A stretch of DNA of 64,000 bases from Diphasiastrum complanatum (Eukaryota > Streptophyta > Lycopodiopsida > Lycopodiales > Lycopodiaceae): positions 54,418,538 to 54,482,537 of the forward strand of contig CM055104.1 in assembly GCA_029204225.1 (NCBI GenBank), given 5' to 3'. Under the pieces are notes generated by a model. It was given only the letters and a program-made list of their open reading frames with translations. It searched no databases and was not told where the DNA came from. Shown in pieces: positions 11,955-23,519 of the stretch; positions within the stretch are counted from its first letter, which is position 1, and every line of letters starts with the position of its first letter. Both the position numbers and the translations under genes were made by a program.

Positions 11955-12442
11955 GTTTGTTCTTCATCATCAATTGTATGGAGAGCTACACATATTTATG
12001 GAGATTAAGGTAGCTCGAGGTAGAACCATATCTATCCATTCCACAATGACATCTAAATTGACATCTAGAGTCTATGTGACATTTGTCACTTGTCATGCAT
12101 GAAATTCTACCAACTTTTTATAAGTATACTAGTTCTAACTAGAAATGTCCAAATCATCATGCATGTGTCCATTAAACTTTGTGCATGCCTTGCATGTCAC
12201 TATGGATCACTTACAATTAATGCATGTGAGTTGCCACGAGTTTCTACAGGCATAATCATGCTAATTCTATGTCTACAAACTATATGCAAGTTGCATTTAT
12301 CAAACTAGATAATATGTAACCATGTAGCTCGAGTTCTATGTAGGCCAAACTTGGCATTTTGCATTAATGAGCTACATACTTGCATGGTACAACATTTGTA
12401 GCAAGCCAAGAAATCAATATGGATTGTTTTTCAATTTTAACA
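11955..12442 (-). repeat. Truncated copia LTR (family shared with 24,206-24,996)
   Basis: Read on the minus strand it starts TGTTAAAATTG directly after a polypurine tract and copia RNase H, so it is the 3' LTR of the minus-strand copia fragment. It matches the first part of the plus-strand LTR at 24206 almost base for base for about 480 bp; similarity stops near 11,955. The two copies are in opposite orientation. Confidence 0.8.
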
Positions 12443-12452
12443 CTCCTCCTAA
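12443..12452 (-). other. Polypurine tract of copia fragment
   Basis: On the minus strand AGGAGGAG directly precedes the LTR start, as in plant copia elements. Confidence 0.6.
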
Positions 12453-12459
12453 AAATGAT

Positions 12460-13350
12460 CTATATTGATTTGAATATGGATCTTGGTATAACTCCAAGGT
12501 TGGCTCTATGCTTGTTGAAGGAATTTTTGATCAAAGGTTTGGTGAGCATATCTGCAATGCAAGATGATGTGTCGATGTGCTCCAATTTGATTTTACCTCC
12601 AATGAGCTTCTCTCTCATGAAGTGATGTGCAACTTTGATATGTTTGCTCCTTGCATGGAATATTGGGTTGTTGGCAAGGGCTTGATCTGAAATGTTGTCA
12701 CACATGATCATAGGTATATTTTCTTCCATAATTATCTTTAGCTCCACTAGTAACCTCTTGATCCAAAGCACTTCCTTTGTTGTTGTAGTGAGCGCCTTGT
12801 ATTCAACTTCACATGATGAGAGTGATACAGTATCTTGCTTTTTGGAAAGCCAAGATATCAAGTTTCCTCCAAGATATATGACATAAGCACTTGTAGATTT
12901 CCGATCTGCTCTATCACTTGCAAAATCCGAGTCAGAATAACCAATAATGATAAGATCTTCACTTTTATATAATAAACCAAAATCAAAAGTTGAAGATATA
13001 TATCTAAGCACTCTCTTGGCCTTTTTCCAATGATAAATTGAAGGATTTTGCATAGTCTGGCTCAACTTATGAACACTAAAGCTTATGTCAAGTCTAGTTA
13101 TTGTGAGCCAAATTAAAGAGCCTATAAGACTTCTAAAAAGTGAGATGTCCTCGAAGGATCTTTCATCATCTTTGTTAGAGTCCTTTATATTTTGTTCCAT
13201 AGGTGTTTCTATACTCTTACAATTCAACATATTGAACTTTTTTAATATTGAAAGAGCATACTTTGGTTGACATATGAAAGCTTTATCTTTAAGAAAGTCA
13301 ATCTCTAATCCTAGAATATAGTGTATTTTTCCAAGATCTTGCATAAACAC
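12460..13350 (-). pseudogene. Copia reverse transcriptase (C-terminal part) and RNase H
   Basis: The 296-residue minus-strand frame begins with LGKIHYILGLEI of the copia RT thumb, passes through the LIGSLIWLTITRLDISF connection segment, and then carries RNase H with the motifs GYSDSDFA, ISWLSKKQDTVSLSSCEVEY, CDN and HIKVAHHF. It ends with DMLTKPL, the usual copia C-terminus. The YVDD palm motif would lie upstream and is missing: sequence above 13,350 is not RT. The fragment is therefore a truncated pol, joined properly to its polypurine tract and LTR at its 3' side. Within the fragment the frame is open. Confidence 0.9.
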
Positions 13351-13984
13351 TTGTAAAATCCAGTGCTGAGAATCCCAAGAGGAAGAGCAAAAGACAACGC
13401 TCTCTCTACACTTCTTGCTTGACTTCCATTGGAGGACTTCCGATTTTTCTTGTTCTTCACTGCCATTGAAGATGCTGCCTACTGAACTAATTGAGATACT
13501 GTCTTTTATTGTTGAAAGACCTGTATCATGTGACTTTTGGTAGCAACTGCTGCTTCTTGAATGAGCTTGAGGTGCACATAAGGGGTTGTTCTGAAGGTGC
13601 TATCACAACAATGTGCTATTCTTGCAGGTGATGCCACATGTTTCTATTTTTTCATAGGTTGATTCAGAGTTGATGAATTGATTTCTTAGCTAAATCATGG
13701 ATTTCCATGTTTGGATTCTCAGAGTTTGTGATTCAGAGATGAATCTAAAGGAGGAATGCAAAACTAATTATTGCTACCTGTTGGGTGCTTACCAAAATAC
13801 AGGAAGATAAAGGAGCTCAAAATTACCTGAAGTTGACGGCTCCATCTTGTTGGTGGACTTATTCTCCTCAATCTTTGCAATGCAGTGCTTCTCCACTTGT
13901 TAGGTCAGCCTTGCCTCTTCTCCTCTATTTTCTTTGATGCTAAACTCCTCTTGCCCTACTTTGATGCTAAGCGACTCCTCTTGC
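13351..13984. other. Unassigned insertion between copia fragments
   Basis: This stretch separates copia RT/RNase H from copia protease remnants on the same strand, where integrase and the RT fingers and palm should be. I recognise no domain in it, so it is either a replacement or an unidentified insertion. Confidence 0.4.
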
Positions 13985-14540
13985 CCTAGTTTTATACTTG
14001 TAAGGCTTGTCTTTATTCAACCTCTCACTATGAAGGGTGCCATTCAGTCATAACAAGCAATTAAGTCCGGTGTTGATTTTCCAATTGACACACCTCACAT
14101 ATTTAATATAATACATCGACATGGGGTAGACCAATTACCATGTCGCTCTTTTCAAAATGACTCAAAAATTGAAAGTTCAAGTGATCAAGCTGATGATGCC
14201 AACAAATAAATTAGGATAGATTTGTTTAAATTTGACAAGCATACAATACATAATCAATATCAGTCTATATGTTCCTCTTCCTTTGACACCTATAGCAATT
14301 GCTATATTTACCTCCTTATTAGTGCATTTATTATCAAAGAAGGGAACTTGAAAGTTTTTTGAAGTTATTGTAGTAAACTGAGATAAGGTTTTGCAATAGA
14401 TATATAATACTTGCTCAATGTTCCTCGATTCTTGTGGTGTATCAATCACAACGGAAACAATTTTATGAATTGGAATTTGATTGCCATCACCTAAACATAC
14501 TTGTCTTTGCTCATCAATCACATCCTCAAAAGTAGAAAAT
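13985..14540 (-). pseudogene. Copia protease C-terminus and pre-integrase remnant
   Basis: The 114-residue frame (14521-14177) contains VCLGDGNQIPIHKI and NIEQVLYI, which correspond to the C-terminal half of copia protease (the ENVLYVP-type motif). Downstream, in shifted frames, pieces resembling the GAG-pre-integrase CxxC segment (VRCVNWKINT) can be followed to about 13,985. The catalytic DSG motif is not seen. It probably belongs to the same minus-strand copia element as the RT/RNase H fragment. Confidence 0.55.
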
Positions 14541-15186
14541 GATCAGTCTATGAGATGTCATGTTGGGTGCATGCAAAATCTATCAACTAACCATCATGTT
14601 TCTAATACAAAGAAGCTAGAAAGAGTTCAGGATTGTTTATACCATCAAACTTCTTCTTTTTAGCAAAGTTGGCGATCTCCTTAGCCTAAACCTTGCTCTT
14701 CTTAAGATCAAATGTCTTTTGTTTCATTAGAGGAGTTTTCAATATCAAAAAGACCTTTTGTAAAGATACTTTTATTTTATTTTCTTTAGTTTCGACCGTC
14801 ACCAGGCCCAATCAAAATACACAGATTTTAAATCTACGTAACGTAGTTCAAATTTACTAAAAAATAAACATGCAATATAGAAAACTTTGAAATTTGTGTC
14901 CGGGTAGCATGGACGTATGGGTTTCTTCTTCCTGCCTGACACGTGCTAATCTGCCCGACGTCAATACCTCAAGTTAAATTTACTTGACTATGCTGGTTAT
15001 TATAATGAAATTTTCTAACTATACTAGTTACAGTTACAGAAATATAGTATGTACAGTTACATAAAATATGGTATACGCAGTAACTGTGACTATGTTGACA
15101 TTCACATTAGATTAAATGTGATGCAAAAAATTGAAATTAAGTATCATATCAGAGAGATTTTTGGCGCTCAAGCTTTGAAAATAGCA

Positions 15187-16541
15187 ATGGCAAGGAGACC
15201 CAGATCTACAATCGATTTTGTGATTTTTTACAATGAAAAAAGATGAAGCTGGTAATTGGAAGCCAACAAAATATACGAAGAACTCATGGGTATTACTGCC
15301 TCCATCATCAAACGACAATTTTCGACAAAAGAAAAGAGCAACAATTCTTATTGGAAAGCAAAAATTTTGGAGTTTAAGACTACCCCGGGAGGTCAATCGA
15401 TATCATAAGTCTTAGTGCAACATGTATATATGCATTCAGAAATCAAAGTGCATGATATCAATTCTCATGATCATAAAAAATGTAACTTTAAGTATATCAA
15501 AACATATGCCCTCTACAACAATCATAGGTGATTTCCTTTATTGATGCTCTTCAGATTATGATGTAAATGCTTCAACATTGTTTTTTTCTTTCAGATTTAT
15601 ATCCATCATGCATAAGTGAATGGGAGCCCGCACAATCACTTGCAGGAATATTAGACGTGATTCACTCTGATGTTGGAAAGCTGCAATACAGAGGAAGAAG
15701 TCCAAAGGAACTTGTAGATTGTGGTATCTATTTTTATGAATCTTTATATACACCACAAACAGATGGAGGTTTTGGCAAGCTCGAAGCAATTCCATTGTCT
15801 AGTTTTCAAAGTGATGAGTGGCCTACTCCTGACAGGATTGTTTCTAAATCTTTGATATGCTACTCATTGATATTAGAAATGCTATGAAGATAAGCACAGG
15901 CTCAAAAATTGTTCACTAAGTTGGTTTATCTCATTGTATGTATTTGTTGATTTTTTCTCGAGTGCTAGTGTTTGTAGGACACCAACTTTATTTGTTTGCA
16001 AGGATTTATCTAATGAGACTTTGTCAGATCTCATGGATCAAGGCTGGGATAGTAAAACAAATAATGACATAGAATACAAGATTGAAAAGTCCTCAATGAT
16101 TTTTCGTTATCATATTGAAAAGCAAATGCTCAGTCTCACATTTAGCTATCAGAGATACAAGAAAATTGAAGGTACATGGCTACCACTGGATCAAGACTTT
16201 GAACTAAATGGTCACACAAACCGAATGGAGATAAGCATTATCTACTATGAGAAATATTTGACTATGGTTGAGGTGGAAGAGCATTGGAAGCTTGATTTTA
16301 TCAAAATAGAGCTTATGCTATTACAAACCAATCTACCAACATATTTTAGATTTATCATCAACGGAAGACTCGTAAGTACTTTATGTTTATTGCCATTTCA
16401 AAATAAAACAAAATAATAGAAATTGTCATCATTTACAATTGCACATTCATATTTGCCATGTCACAGATGCGAAAAAGACAGGAGCTGATAACGTGTTGCA
16501 AAGATCTACCTACAACAATCACCATAGTGAGAAAACAATAG
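15187..16541 (+). pseudogene. Unrecognised multi-exon gene (first of the four-gene cluster)
   Basis: Coding pieces can be joined with GT/AG introns. A first exon starts at ATG 15187 and needs one frameshift in a run of A near 15,238 to continue as DEAGNWKPTKYTKNSW. An exon starts at 15595 after a TTTCAG acceptor (LYPSCISEWEPAQSL), with an uncertain 3' end near 15,850. An exon at 15978-16371 follows, ending in a clean GTAAGTA donor. The last exon, 16467-16541, ends at TAG. The last junction keeps frame. I recognise no domain; the product is polar and has no membrane segment. It runs convergent to the H3/protease gene, with about 195 bp between their stop codons. The shared style of decay suggests it belongs to the same unit. 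Confidence 0.5.
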
Positions 16542-16736
16542 TTTCAAATAAACTTAAGTAAAAATCTGTTTATACACTCTTTCATTCAATAAATGAAAGT
16601 CCAAATTGGGCATCTATACATGTATTTTGTGTTCCCAAATTTATAAACTGGAGCAGCATTTGATATATCAATGTATATTTTTCTATGAAGTCTATACATG
16701 TATTTTTGGTCTATGCTATCTATATATTTTTTTATC
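16542..16736. terminator. Shared 3' region of two convergent genes
   Basis: This 195-bp AT-rich spacer lies between the stop codons of the convergent genes at 15187 and 18491. It contains AATAAA near 16,590, a possible plant polyadenylation signal for the plus-strand gene, and T-rich tracts on the other side. Confidence 0.35.
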
Positions 16737-18491
16737 TTAATTTACTATAACTACATCATCCTTTGCACCATCATCAATAACGGGAGGCTGAAGCCTTGCC
16801 CTAGCCAGTATACTCAGGATAATTTCTTGTCTAAATTTGTACACCTGACTTGATGTGTACTCAGGAAGTGTAAACTGCAAAATAGAACATTCATGTATTA
16901 GTAATGGCCAAAAACATCACCATAATAGAAAACTAATCATGATTCCAAAATAAGAATAAACAGAATTTATTACCTTAGAGATATCAACATCTTGTTGAAG
17001 ATTGAACCACTCTAAAAACAACTTGGCATTGTTTAATGTGTACCACCCACAGCTGAATGAATCATTTTGCTGGGGTGACTGCAAAATAATTCAGCACACA
17101 AGAAATCAATTATGAAACATAATGAATTAGATTGAAAATATTTTCATTAGAATACTGATTTCAAAATGCTATTAAGAAAGACAGAGTTTACCTCCAAACT
17201 GATGATCTGGCAGTCCATGGAATGGGGAACGTCTGTAGGAATATATTTACTTAGATATGGAAGGTATATATCTGCTTCCTTATGCGTATTTCTCACCGAA
17301 TTCATCTTGACACAAAAACCTTTAATAATATTATTTACAGATCTCTTAATAGAGATCAAGTTTAAACTCCAGTGGTCACTACAAAATATGGTTGAAATTT
17401 TTTTAGCTGCAATTTTGAGAACTATTTCCATTGACAATGCCAATGTTAATGCTAAAACAACAAGAAACATTTAATATATCTTACTTCGTATGATAAAGTA
17501 TGAGCAGATACTTTGTTGCTGGTGTGAATCCACTTGTCAGACACTGTGACAATGTGTCATTGTTCTCCTTGAAGGCCTGAAGCAGAAAGTTACTCAGCAC
17601 CAGCAACTCATTTGATGAATCTCTTGCAATGTCATATTGCAAGAGTGTAAGCCCGGACTCTATCACAGAATCACTGATAGGAGCCCGTCTGACTTTGAGA
17701 TCCAAGCAATTTATAACTCTAAAATTAATACTAGAATCAACTTCATCTAGTCTAGAGCAAAAAGGAGTACCAATAGTATCTATAGCATTGGATATGTCTT
17801 TCTCAAATTTAAGATAATCATCCGAATCTATATATGTATAAAAATTTGGAGGAGGAGGAGGAGGTGGATGTGTAGTATCTAAAGTAATTGAAAGGGTATC
17901 TAAAACAGAGGTAGCTATATTTACATCATTATCAACAGCAGCGTTATCTAATATGGATTCCGTGTTAGACTTCATAGAATCTGAAGGGTTAGGCTTCACT
18001 TTCTTAGGAGCATGTTTGGGGGCTGTCTGCTTCCTAGGACACTTCGTAGGAAGATCAGTCCTATCTACAGGAGCTGGTCTAGGAGCAGCTTGCTGAGATA
18101 TATGTAACCTATAGTACCTATCCCTCATCCTCTTCAGGAGCTGAAAATCCTTGGGCATTATGGTAACCCTCTTGGAATGGATGGCAAGCAAAAAAAAATC
18201 CTCAAAAAAAAGGCTAATGTAATCTTCAGTAGCCTCTTGAAGGCACTAAAGAGCATTGGGTGTGAATCTAGCCAGCTGTCCGAGATCATTTCTTGTTATG
18301 TTCCGGACATCACAGTAGAATGGAGCTCTTGGGATCAACATAGCTGTTGATCTCTGATACTTGCGTATCTCAGAGAGCCACTTGCTGTGGTTGCGCGTTC
18401 TAGGTCTAGCGGGTGGTGTGATGGCAACCGCAGGGGATGAGGATGAGCTAGGAGAGAAGAAGCCCCTCCTTGTCTGCTTTCTCCTATCCAT
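16737..18491 (-). CDS. Histone H3-like domain fused to a ULP1/SENP-type cysteine protease domain (one in-frame stop)
   Basis: Four exons join in frame to 479 codons: 18491-17485, 17378-17192, 17078-16974 and 16874-16737, each intron having GT/AG ends. Residues ~38-125 match the histone H3 fold: [13 protein letters not shown] (alpha-N), [11 protein letters not shown] (alpha-1), [10 protein letters not shown] (alpha-2), then [17 protein letters not shown] (loop 2, alpha-3). Loop 1 is one residue longer than in canonical H3, a trend towards CENH3. A basic linker and a proline run follow. Residues ~230-478 resemble a C48 (ULP1) protease: [12 protein letters not shown] across the first junction gives His338, and [10 protein letters not shown] gives Cys408. 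The catalytic Asp is not evident; an MNS near 361-363 might stand for it. A TAG at codon 82 (18246-18248), inside the H3 part, interrupts the frame. Inferred role: deubiquitinating- or deSUMOylating-type protease aimed at chromatin. Confidence 0.8.
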
Positions 18492-19327
18492 GGACGTGTA
18501 CTATGTGATAATGGACTTGCTTGTGACGGTTAGAATGAGCAGGGAGGGACGATAAAGAACTCGCAGAGGACCGATATGTACGGACAGAATGTAAGGTATA
18601 TTGGACCTGTGCGAGCCGAATATCAAAGAGAACGATTAGTTTTGAGGAAAGACACACAAGTGTGATATGGGGTGACACGTAGGCAGACGTATCGGACCTG
18701 TGCACATGGAAGGCGGTAGGAGGAATTTCGATTGTGAAGGACGCGCACAAGTGCGATATGCGGAGCCTAAAACAAGGTGAAAAAAATTCATCAAAGTTTG
18801 TGATTTTATATCGTGGTTCGCAAGTGCGAAAGAACGTCTTGTCACATGTGTGGGAGTTGTATGGACAAATGCGAGAGTGACATGTCATGTGTCACCCTGT
18901 CACATTACACGTGTAGGATTTGTACGATCAAATGTGAGAGTGACACGTGTTGTCAAGCAAATGAATGAACACACGACACGTGTCTAGGTGTCATTTCACA
19001 TGTGTGTTGGTGTCACCTCACACATGCCTGCGCCTATAGTCCAATTGAAAGTTGACACGTGTCCTAAGTCCATTGACCACACGTGCAAAAATTTAGTATA
19101 AATGGCACGCAAACTGATCAATTTTTTACCATTTTCGTTCTCAAAATTCGCGGCATATCGCTCTTGTGCACGCTCATTGCCTTCTGTTTGCTTGCAACTG
19201 TACCTACTCGTGCACAAGTGCGATATTTGGTATCTGCCTGCCTTACATATCCCTCTTGTGTGCCATTTTGATAATAGTTTTGGGTCAGTTCTCCCTCGTG
19301 CAAAAGTGCGATATTCACGTTACTGCC
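18492..19327. promoter_or_regulatory. Divergent promoter region with repeated ACACGTGT and AAGTGCGATAT motifs
   Basis: The region separates the start codons of the minus-strand H3/protease gene and the plus-strand gene at 19328. It carries four ACACGTGT palindromes (18907, 18943, 18976, 19055), which are G-box/ABRE-like. CACAAGTGCGATAT-type motifs occur near 18,656, 18,747, 19,212 and 19,298, with one inverted copy near 19,152. A TATAAAT sequence near 19,096 is placed to serve the plus-strand gene. The layout suggests co-regulation of the two genes; this is inference. Confidence 0.55.
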
Positions 19328-20840
19328 ATGGCCTCTTCCTCATCAACCTCACAAGATTCAAACTTGAGTTAATTTCTTAGTGAAATTGGGATTACTGAAA
19401 ACCTAGACTATTTCCACACTCTATTCCGGCCATATCTACATGTTTTCAGGACTGCAAAACCAAATTTTGACGTATTTTATGACCATTATATCAGATTCAG
19501 AGATATACTTAGTAAGCTTGTTTTCTCCATAGGTCCACTCCAGTACATGCATTATACTGATCTTGTTCATTTCTTCCCAGCTTTCAGACATAGACTGGAT
19601 AGAATGTTCACCAAATTGTTTGATCTTTTCAAAAGCAGTTCAATGTGTCCGTATTGCAACAAGAAATGTCGATTGGTTGAATTTCAGAGTGGTTTCGTAA
19701 TTTTCCTGTTAGTTCAGATTTGATGATGAAGTTTTTGTTGCTGACTTTCCTTTTGCACCATCCTCTGTTCAGTCAGGTATTAAGGATATCAGTCACTTTC
19801 TTATCGACACTCCTGATAAGAAAAGTGACTTTATTGATGTAAATACTGATGTTCTCCGGGATTCTTTCATTGGCCAAAATACATCTGATGATGAATCAAA
19901 ATCTATGGAGGAGTCGAAATGTCTTTTCAATTTGCCTGTATATTATATAAATGACGATTATATTTTACTACTGCTGATTTATGGAAAGTTTTTGACTATC
20001 GTGAGGACGAGATTCTATGTTTATTATCCGGCACAATTTTTGAATTCTCCGACTTTGTAGATTTTGAAACAGATGACCTTGTTGCTGGTATTGATTTTGA
20101 TGATGAGGAGGGACTTATGACTGGTGAAGAGTGTCTGAATAATACTTTATCAAATATAGCTGAGGATGGGCGAGGCAGACCATCCGATGAAGAATTCACG
20201 ACATTTCAATCCTAGATGGGCTTCCCTCGTCCATCATTAATGCATTTCACTAATGATTCCACTTCAATACGTGGTCATTATATTGATCATCCTGATCTGG
20301 TTGCTGCTAATGATGAAGAATGTGTAAGTGTTTAATCTTACTTGCATTTGGATGTTTTCAATCACTGAATGTGTTTTTGCTGACATATTTCCTATTGCAA
20401 GATGCTCTCATAATAGATGATTTTGCTGCAAGACGAGGTGGTTTTAGACAACATGCATCCTCGTTCCAGAGGGACAGTGGACTGGGCCACTATCTTAGGC
20501 ATTTCCTGAAGAATGAGATCTGTATTGCTCATTCCAAGCTGAGCTTAGTCGGGGAGAGTTTTATAATGGCAGTTAAAGCTTTAACATTTTTACCTAGGAG
20601 GACATAAATTTTTTAAGATGAATAAGATCATTTTTGTCCAAAGATCTTATGTTCTGAACATTTTAGGCTTTACTCATGGGAATGTTCCTTTAAGGGGCTC
20701 CCATTATTCATTGTATTCCACTTATATTGAGCTTAGTGGAAATAAGAATAATGCACATCTATTAGATGCATATGCTAGCAGAGAATTTCTTCATGACAAT
20801 ACTGCCATAGAATCTGATACAAGATCTGATGATGAATAGT
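19328..20840 (+). pseudogene. Unrecognised gene with C4-type zinc motif and acidic region
   Basis: From ATG 19328 a frame reads MASSSSTSQDSNLS, then a TAA, then a long open stretch to about 19,720. It includes MCPYCNKKC, a plausible zinc ligand pair. A frameshift near 19,715 is needed to continue with FDDEVFVADFPFAP and a strongly acidic stretch to about 20,320. There a GTAAGTG donor and an acceptor near 20,400 join to DDFAARRGGFRQHASSF. A last piece, after another frameshift, runs to TAG at 20837. I recognise no domain. It is divergent from the H3/protease gene and shares its promoter region. It could be an accessory protein of the same transposon-like unit. Confidence 0.45.
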
Positions 20841-21319
20841 TGACACTTTGTATTTTGGTATAATACAGTCAATACATTTACATTGGGTATTTCTCCTCTC
20901 TTGTTCAATGCATTTGCAAAGCAATTCTGAACATGTCATGATTTGATGACAATGATGATTTTCTACTCATCAATCATCTAATTTTCTCTTCTTGTATGAA
21001 CTTGCATGCTTTTCTAAATTTGTTGTATTGTGTGGACTTTGTTATATGTCGAATCTGAACTCTGCAGTAGAACCACTGAAACAATTGACAAATGTAGTTT
21101 CATTTTTCATTGGTTCCTCCATGTTGTGTATTTTGATGAAATGTTGCTCGTGCTTGCCAGTGTGACTTCTTCATCCTTTGTGATGACCATACACTCAAGC
21201 TTCCATATGTATTTGCAAAAAATGTTGTATGATCTCTTAGTATGTGCTGCATATGTCAAAATCATAATGTTAGTCTTATGTTTGGATCTAGATATATTTG
21301 AATGCATTTTGAAAATTTT
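20841..21319. other. Spacer with no recognisable feature
   Basis: AT-rich sequence between the 3' ends of two convergent pseudogenes. ORFs on both strands here overlap each other and have no domain signature. Confidence 0.5.
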
Positions 21320-22738
21320 ATACTAACCATGTAATGAGTGATGTAATCTTCTCTCCATGCTTTTGATACTGCATTAACAAACTCGACACAAGTCCTTTGG
21401 AAAGCTTTCTTATCAATATCAGATTATTTTTCTTTTCTTAAAATAGCAATCATACTATCAAGATTTTTCCATACATCAACTTTTAGTACTCTAGTTTTGC
21501 CATCTTTCTCGAAGTCCTGAGTGGCAGCAATAGTATCTATCCAAAATGAATTGAATATTAGAAGTCTTACCAGTATGATTTGATAGGAAACGACGTGCTT
21601 TTGCTCCTCCTATGTTTGGCTTAGTTGGCATGTTCTCATTTTTTCCTGAAAGCTTTTTATCTTTTTCAATTTTGACATGTCCTTTATGGAGTTCTGCATT
21701 TGATAAAACATCTTCTAATCGAGAGATAGCTTCCTTTGCTAATGATACTGGCTTAGTATTCCAAGCAAAGACTATATGAAGATAAATGATCTTTTCTATT
21801 CATCTAACTTCTGCATGAAGAGTGCCAACATGCACATTTTTTAAGGGTATAGGCAGCATAGGCTTCCAGTTTGGATCTGCATATTCTCTAGTAATTCTTG
21901 TACTCCTAGTTACATCTTTTGCCATTTTCATGCAGTACAAACAAGGGTGTTTTGATGTAGCACCGTGAGAGACATTATACATACATTTCAATGTTTTCAA
22001 CTCACCTGCTAAGTGTCATTCAACATTGAAGTCTCCAACTCCTAGAACATTGAGAAGTCCTCCATCCATATGGTCTTGATGATCCTAGGATAAGATGTCC
22101 TTGAGAATATTCATGATAATATATCATGATCCTCTTTCAGCACCTATCCAAAGAATTAATCAGACTTAGTTTACAATGTATTAATACTATTCAATGAATG
22201 TAATGTAATAATGAGGATAGTTACCTGAAACGCTGCCAACCACCATATATCATTTTCTGACTGGACACTGAATCTGAAATCTTTGAGATAGAGCACCATT
22301 CATGAGAGTTATACTAACCCTCTCCATCTTCTGCCCTTTCACAATTTCTGACTCATCTAACTTAAGTACTATGATTATTTTGCCATTCACCTTTTCATAG
22401 GTTATATCATAGAATGTGACGATGTATCTCAGCAAGTAATTTAGATCAACAAATAAATTGTTTGATGAATTATAGAATGTCAATCTTCCATCAGTTTCAT
22501 ACACCTCCTCAATATTAAATGGAGTTCTAGTGATCTTATGCATACCTATGTTTAATGTATCCCTCTCTTTCTTCAAGTGATATGTCCTAGGGATTGGGAC
22601 TTTTCTAATTTGAACTTGCTTAAAAGCTTCTCTAATTAGTTTAGATATTGTTGCATATGCTTCCCTGCTAATACCTGCAAAATCACAAGCAGCCTGAACT
22701 ATAGTCTTATCTAAAAAATTTTGAATGTCCACCATCAA
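21320..22738 (-). pseudogene. Transposase-like gene (RNase H-fold type inferred)
   Basis: Exon 1 runs 22738-22226 and ends with a GT donor after a stretch reading ENDIWWLAAFQ, with one frameshift near 22,250. Exon 2 resumes near 22,125. In one frame it gives GDFNVE-stop-HLAGELKTLKC, then GATSKHPCLYCM with a CxxC pair, and after a stop at 21,800 continues with IEKIIYLHIVF. It resembles eukaryotic DNA-transposon proteins that have an Asp near a beta-strand (VLKLDES), a GDLKTL-like block, and a CxxC before an ELH-like helix. Three stops near 22,110, 22,075 and 22,025 sit where TGG (Trp) would fit. A partial second copy lies at 44,023-44,266. Family assignment is uncertain; I infer DDE-type transposase. 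Confidence 0.5.
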
Positions 22739-23519
22739 AGACTGCTATTTTATGTGAGAAATTGGCAAAAATCTAGCTTGGTATTTTTTATGATAGAAGT
22801 TTGTAAGTGAATCTCACATGTGTGGAGGATGTTCCCACGTGTGGAGAATTGTAAAGTAAATCAAAATGTTTGATATAGGGGTCTCATAGAATTTCATAGT
22901 CAAGCATTTAGGTGTAGGATGTTGATAGGGTCAAATTTGGCATAGATGGCAAATTATCCATTTCCACTTGTAATGCCAATATTGAGCCAAAATAGAGCCA
23001 AACTTGTGCCAATTAGAGTGTAGACAAGTGTCATGCTTTTGTTTGATGAAGCTTAAGAGGTCCAATAGGATTTAGAGGTGGAACCTTGTGAGGTCCAATA
23101 GAAAATTGAGCTGTGCTTGAATATAGTCCAATAGAATTTAGAGGTGCATGGATCAATGGTCCAATAGGATTAAGAGGTGGCAAAGTGTGATCCAATCATA
23201 GTTAAGCATAGTGGTAGCTCATGAATCTATTAGTATCATTGTACTCCTCCTTTTGGATCTAATTGATTTTGAGATTGAGTGGATTTTGAGTGTCATTGAA
23301 TTTCTAGCTTTCTCTCTCTACCCGAGAGCTCATGATGGTTTTTCTCTCTCTACCCGAGGAGAGCAGCTTGTTTTCACTTAGAATACTTTTGGAACACTTC
23401 CCACACGTGTGAGTGAGAGTTGGAAGTGATTGAATGCATGTAGTAGTGTGTTTTTTCCATAGAATCAAAGATAGATCTTGAATCTCAATCTAGTCTTGAT
23501 CTTGGTGCATCTACACACC
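22739..23519. promoter_or_regulatory. Non-coding stretch with CACACGTGTG palindromes
   Basis: No gene is seen. Palindromes centred on ACGTG occur at 22,834 (CCCACGTGTGG) and 23402-23411 (CACACGTGTG), with the next at 23553. Several lines repeat the phrase 'tccaatag/gatt...gaggt' loosely between 23,050 and 23,190, suggesting local tandem duplication that has decayed. Confidence 0.35.
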
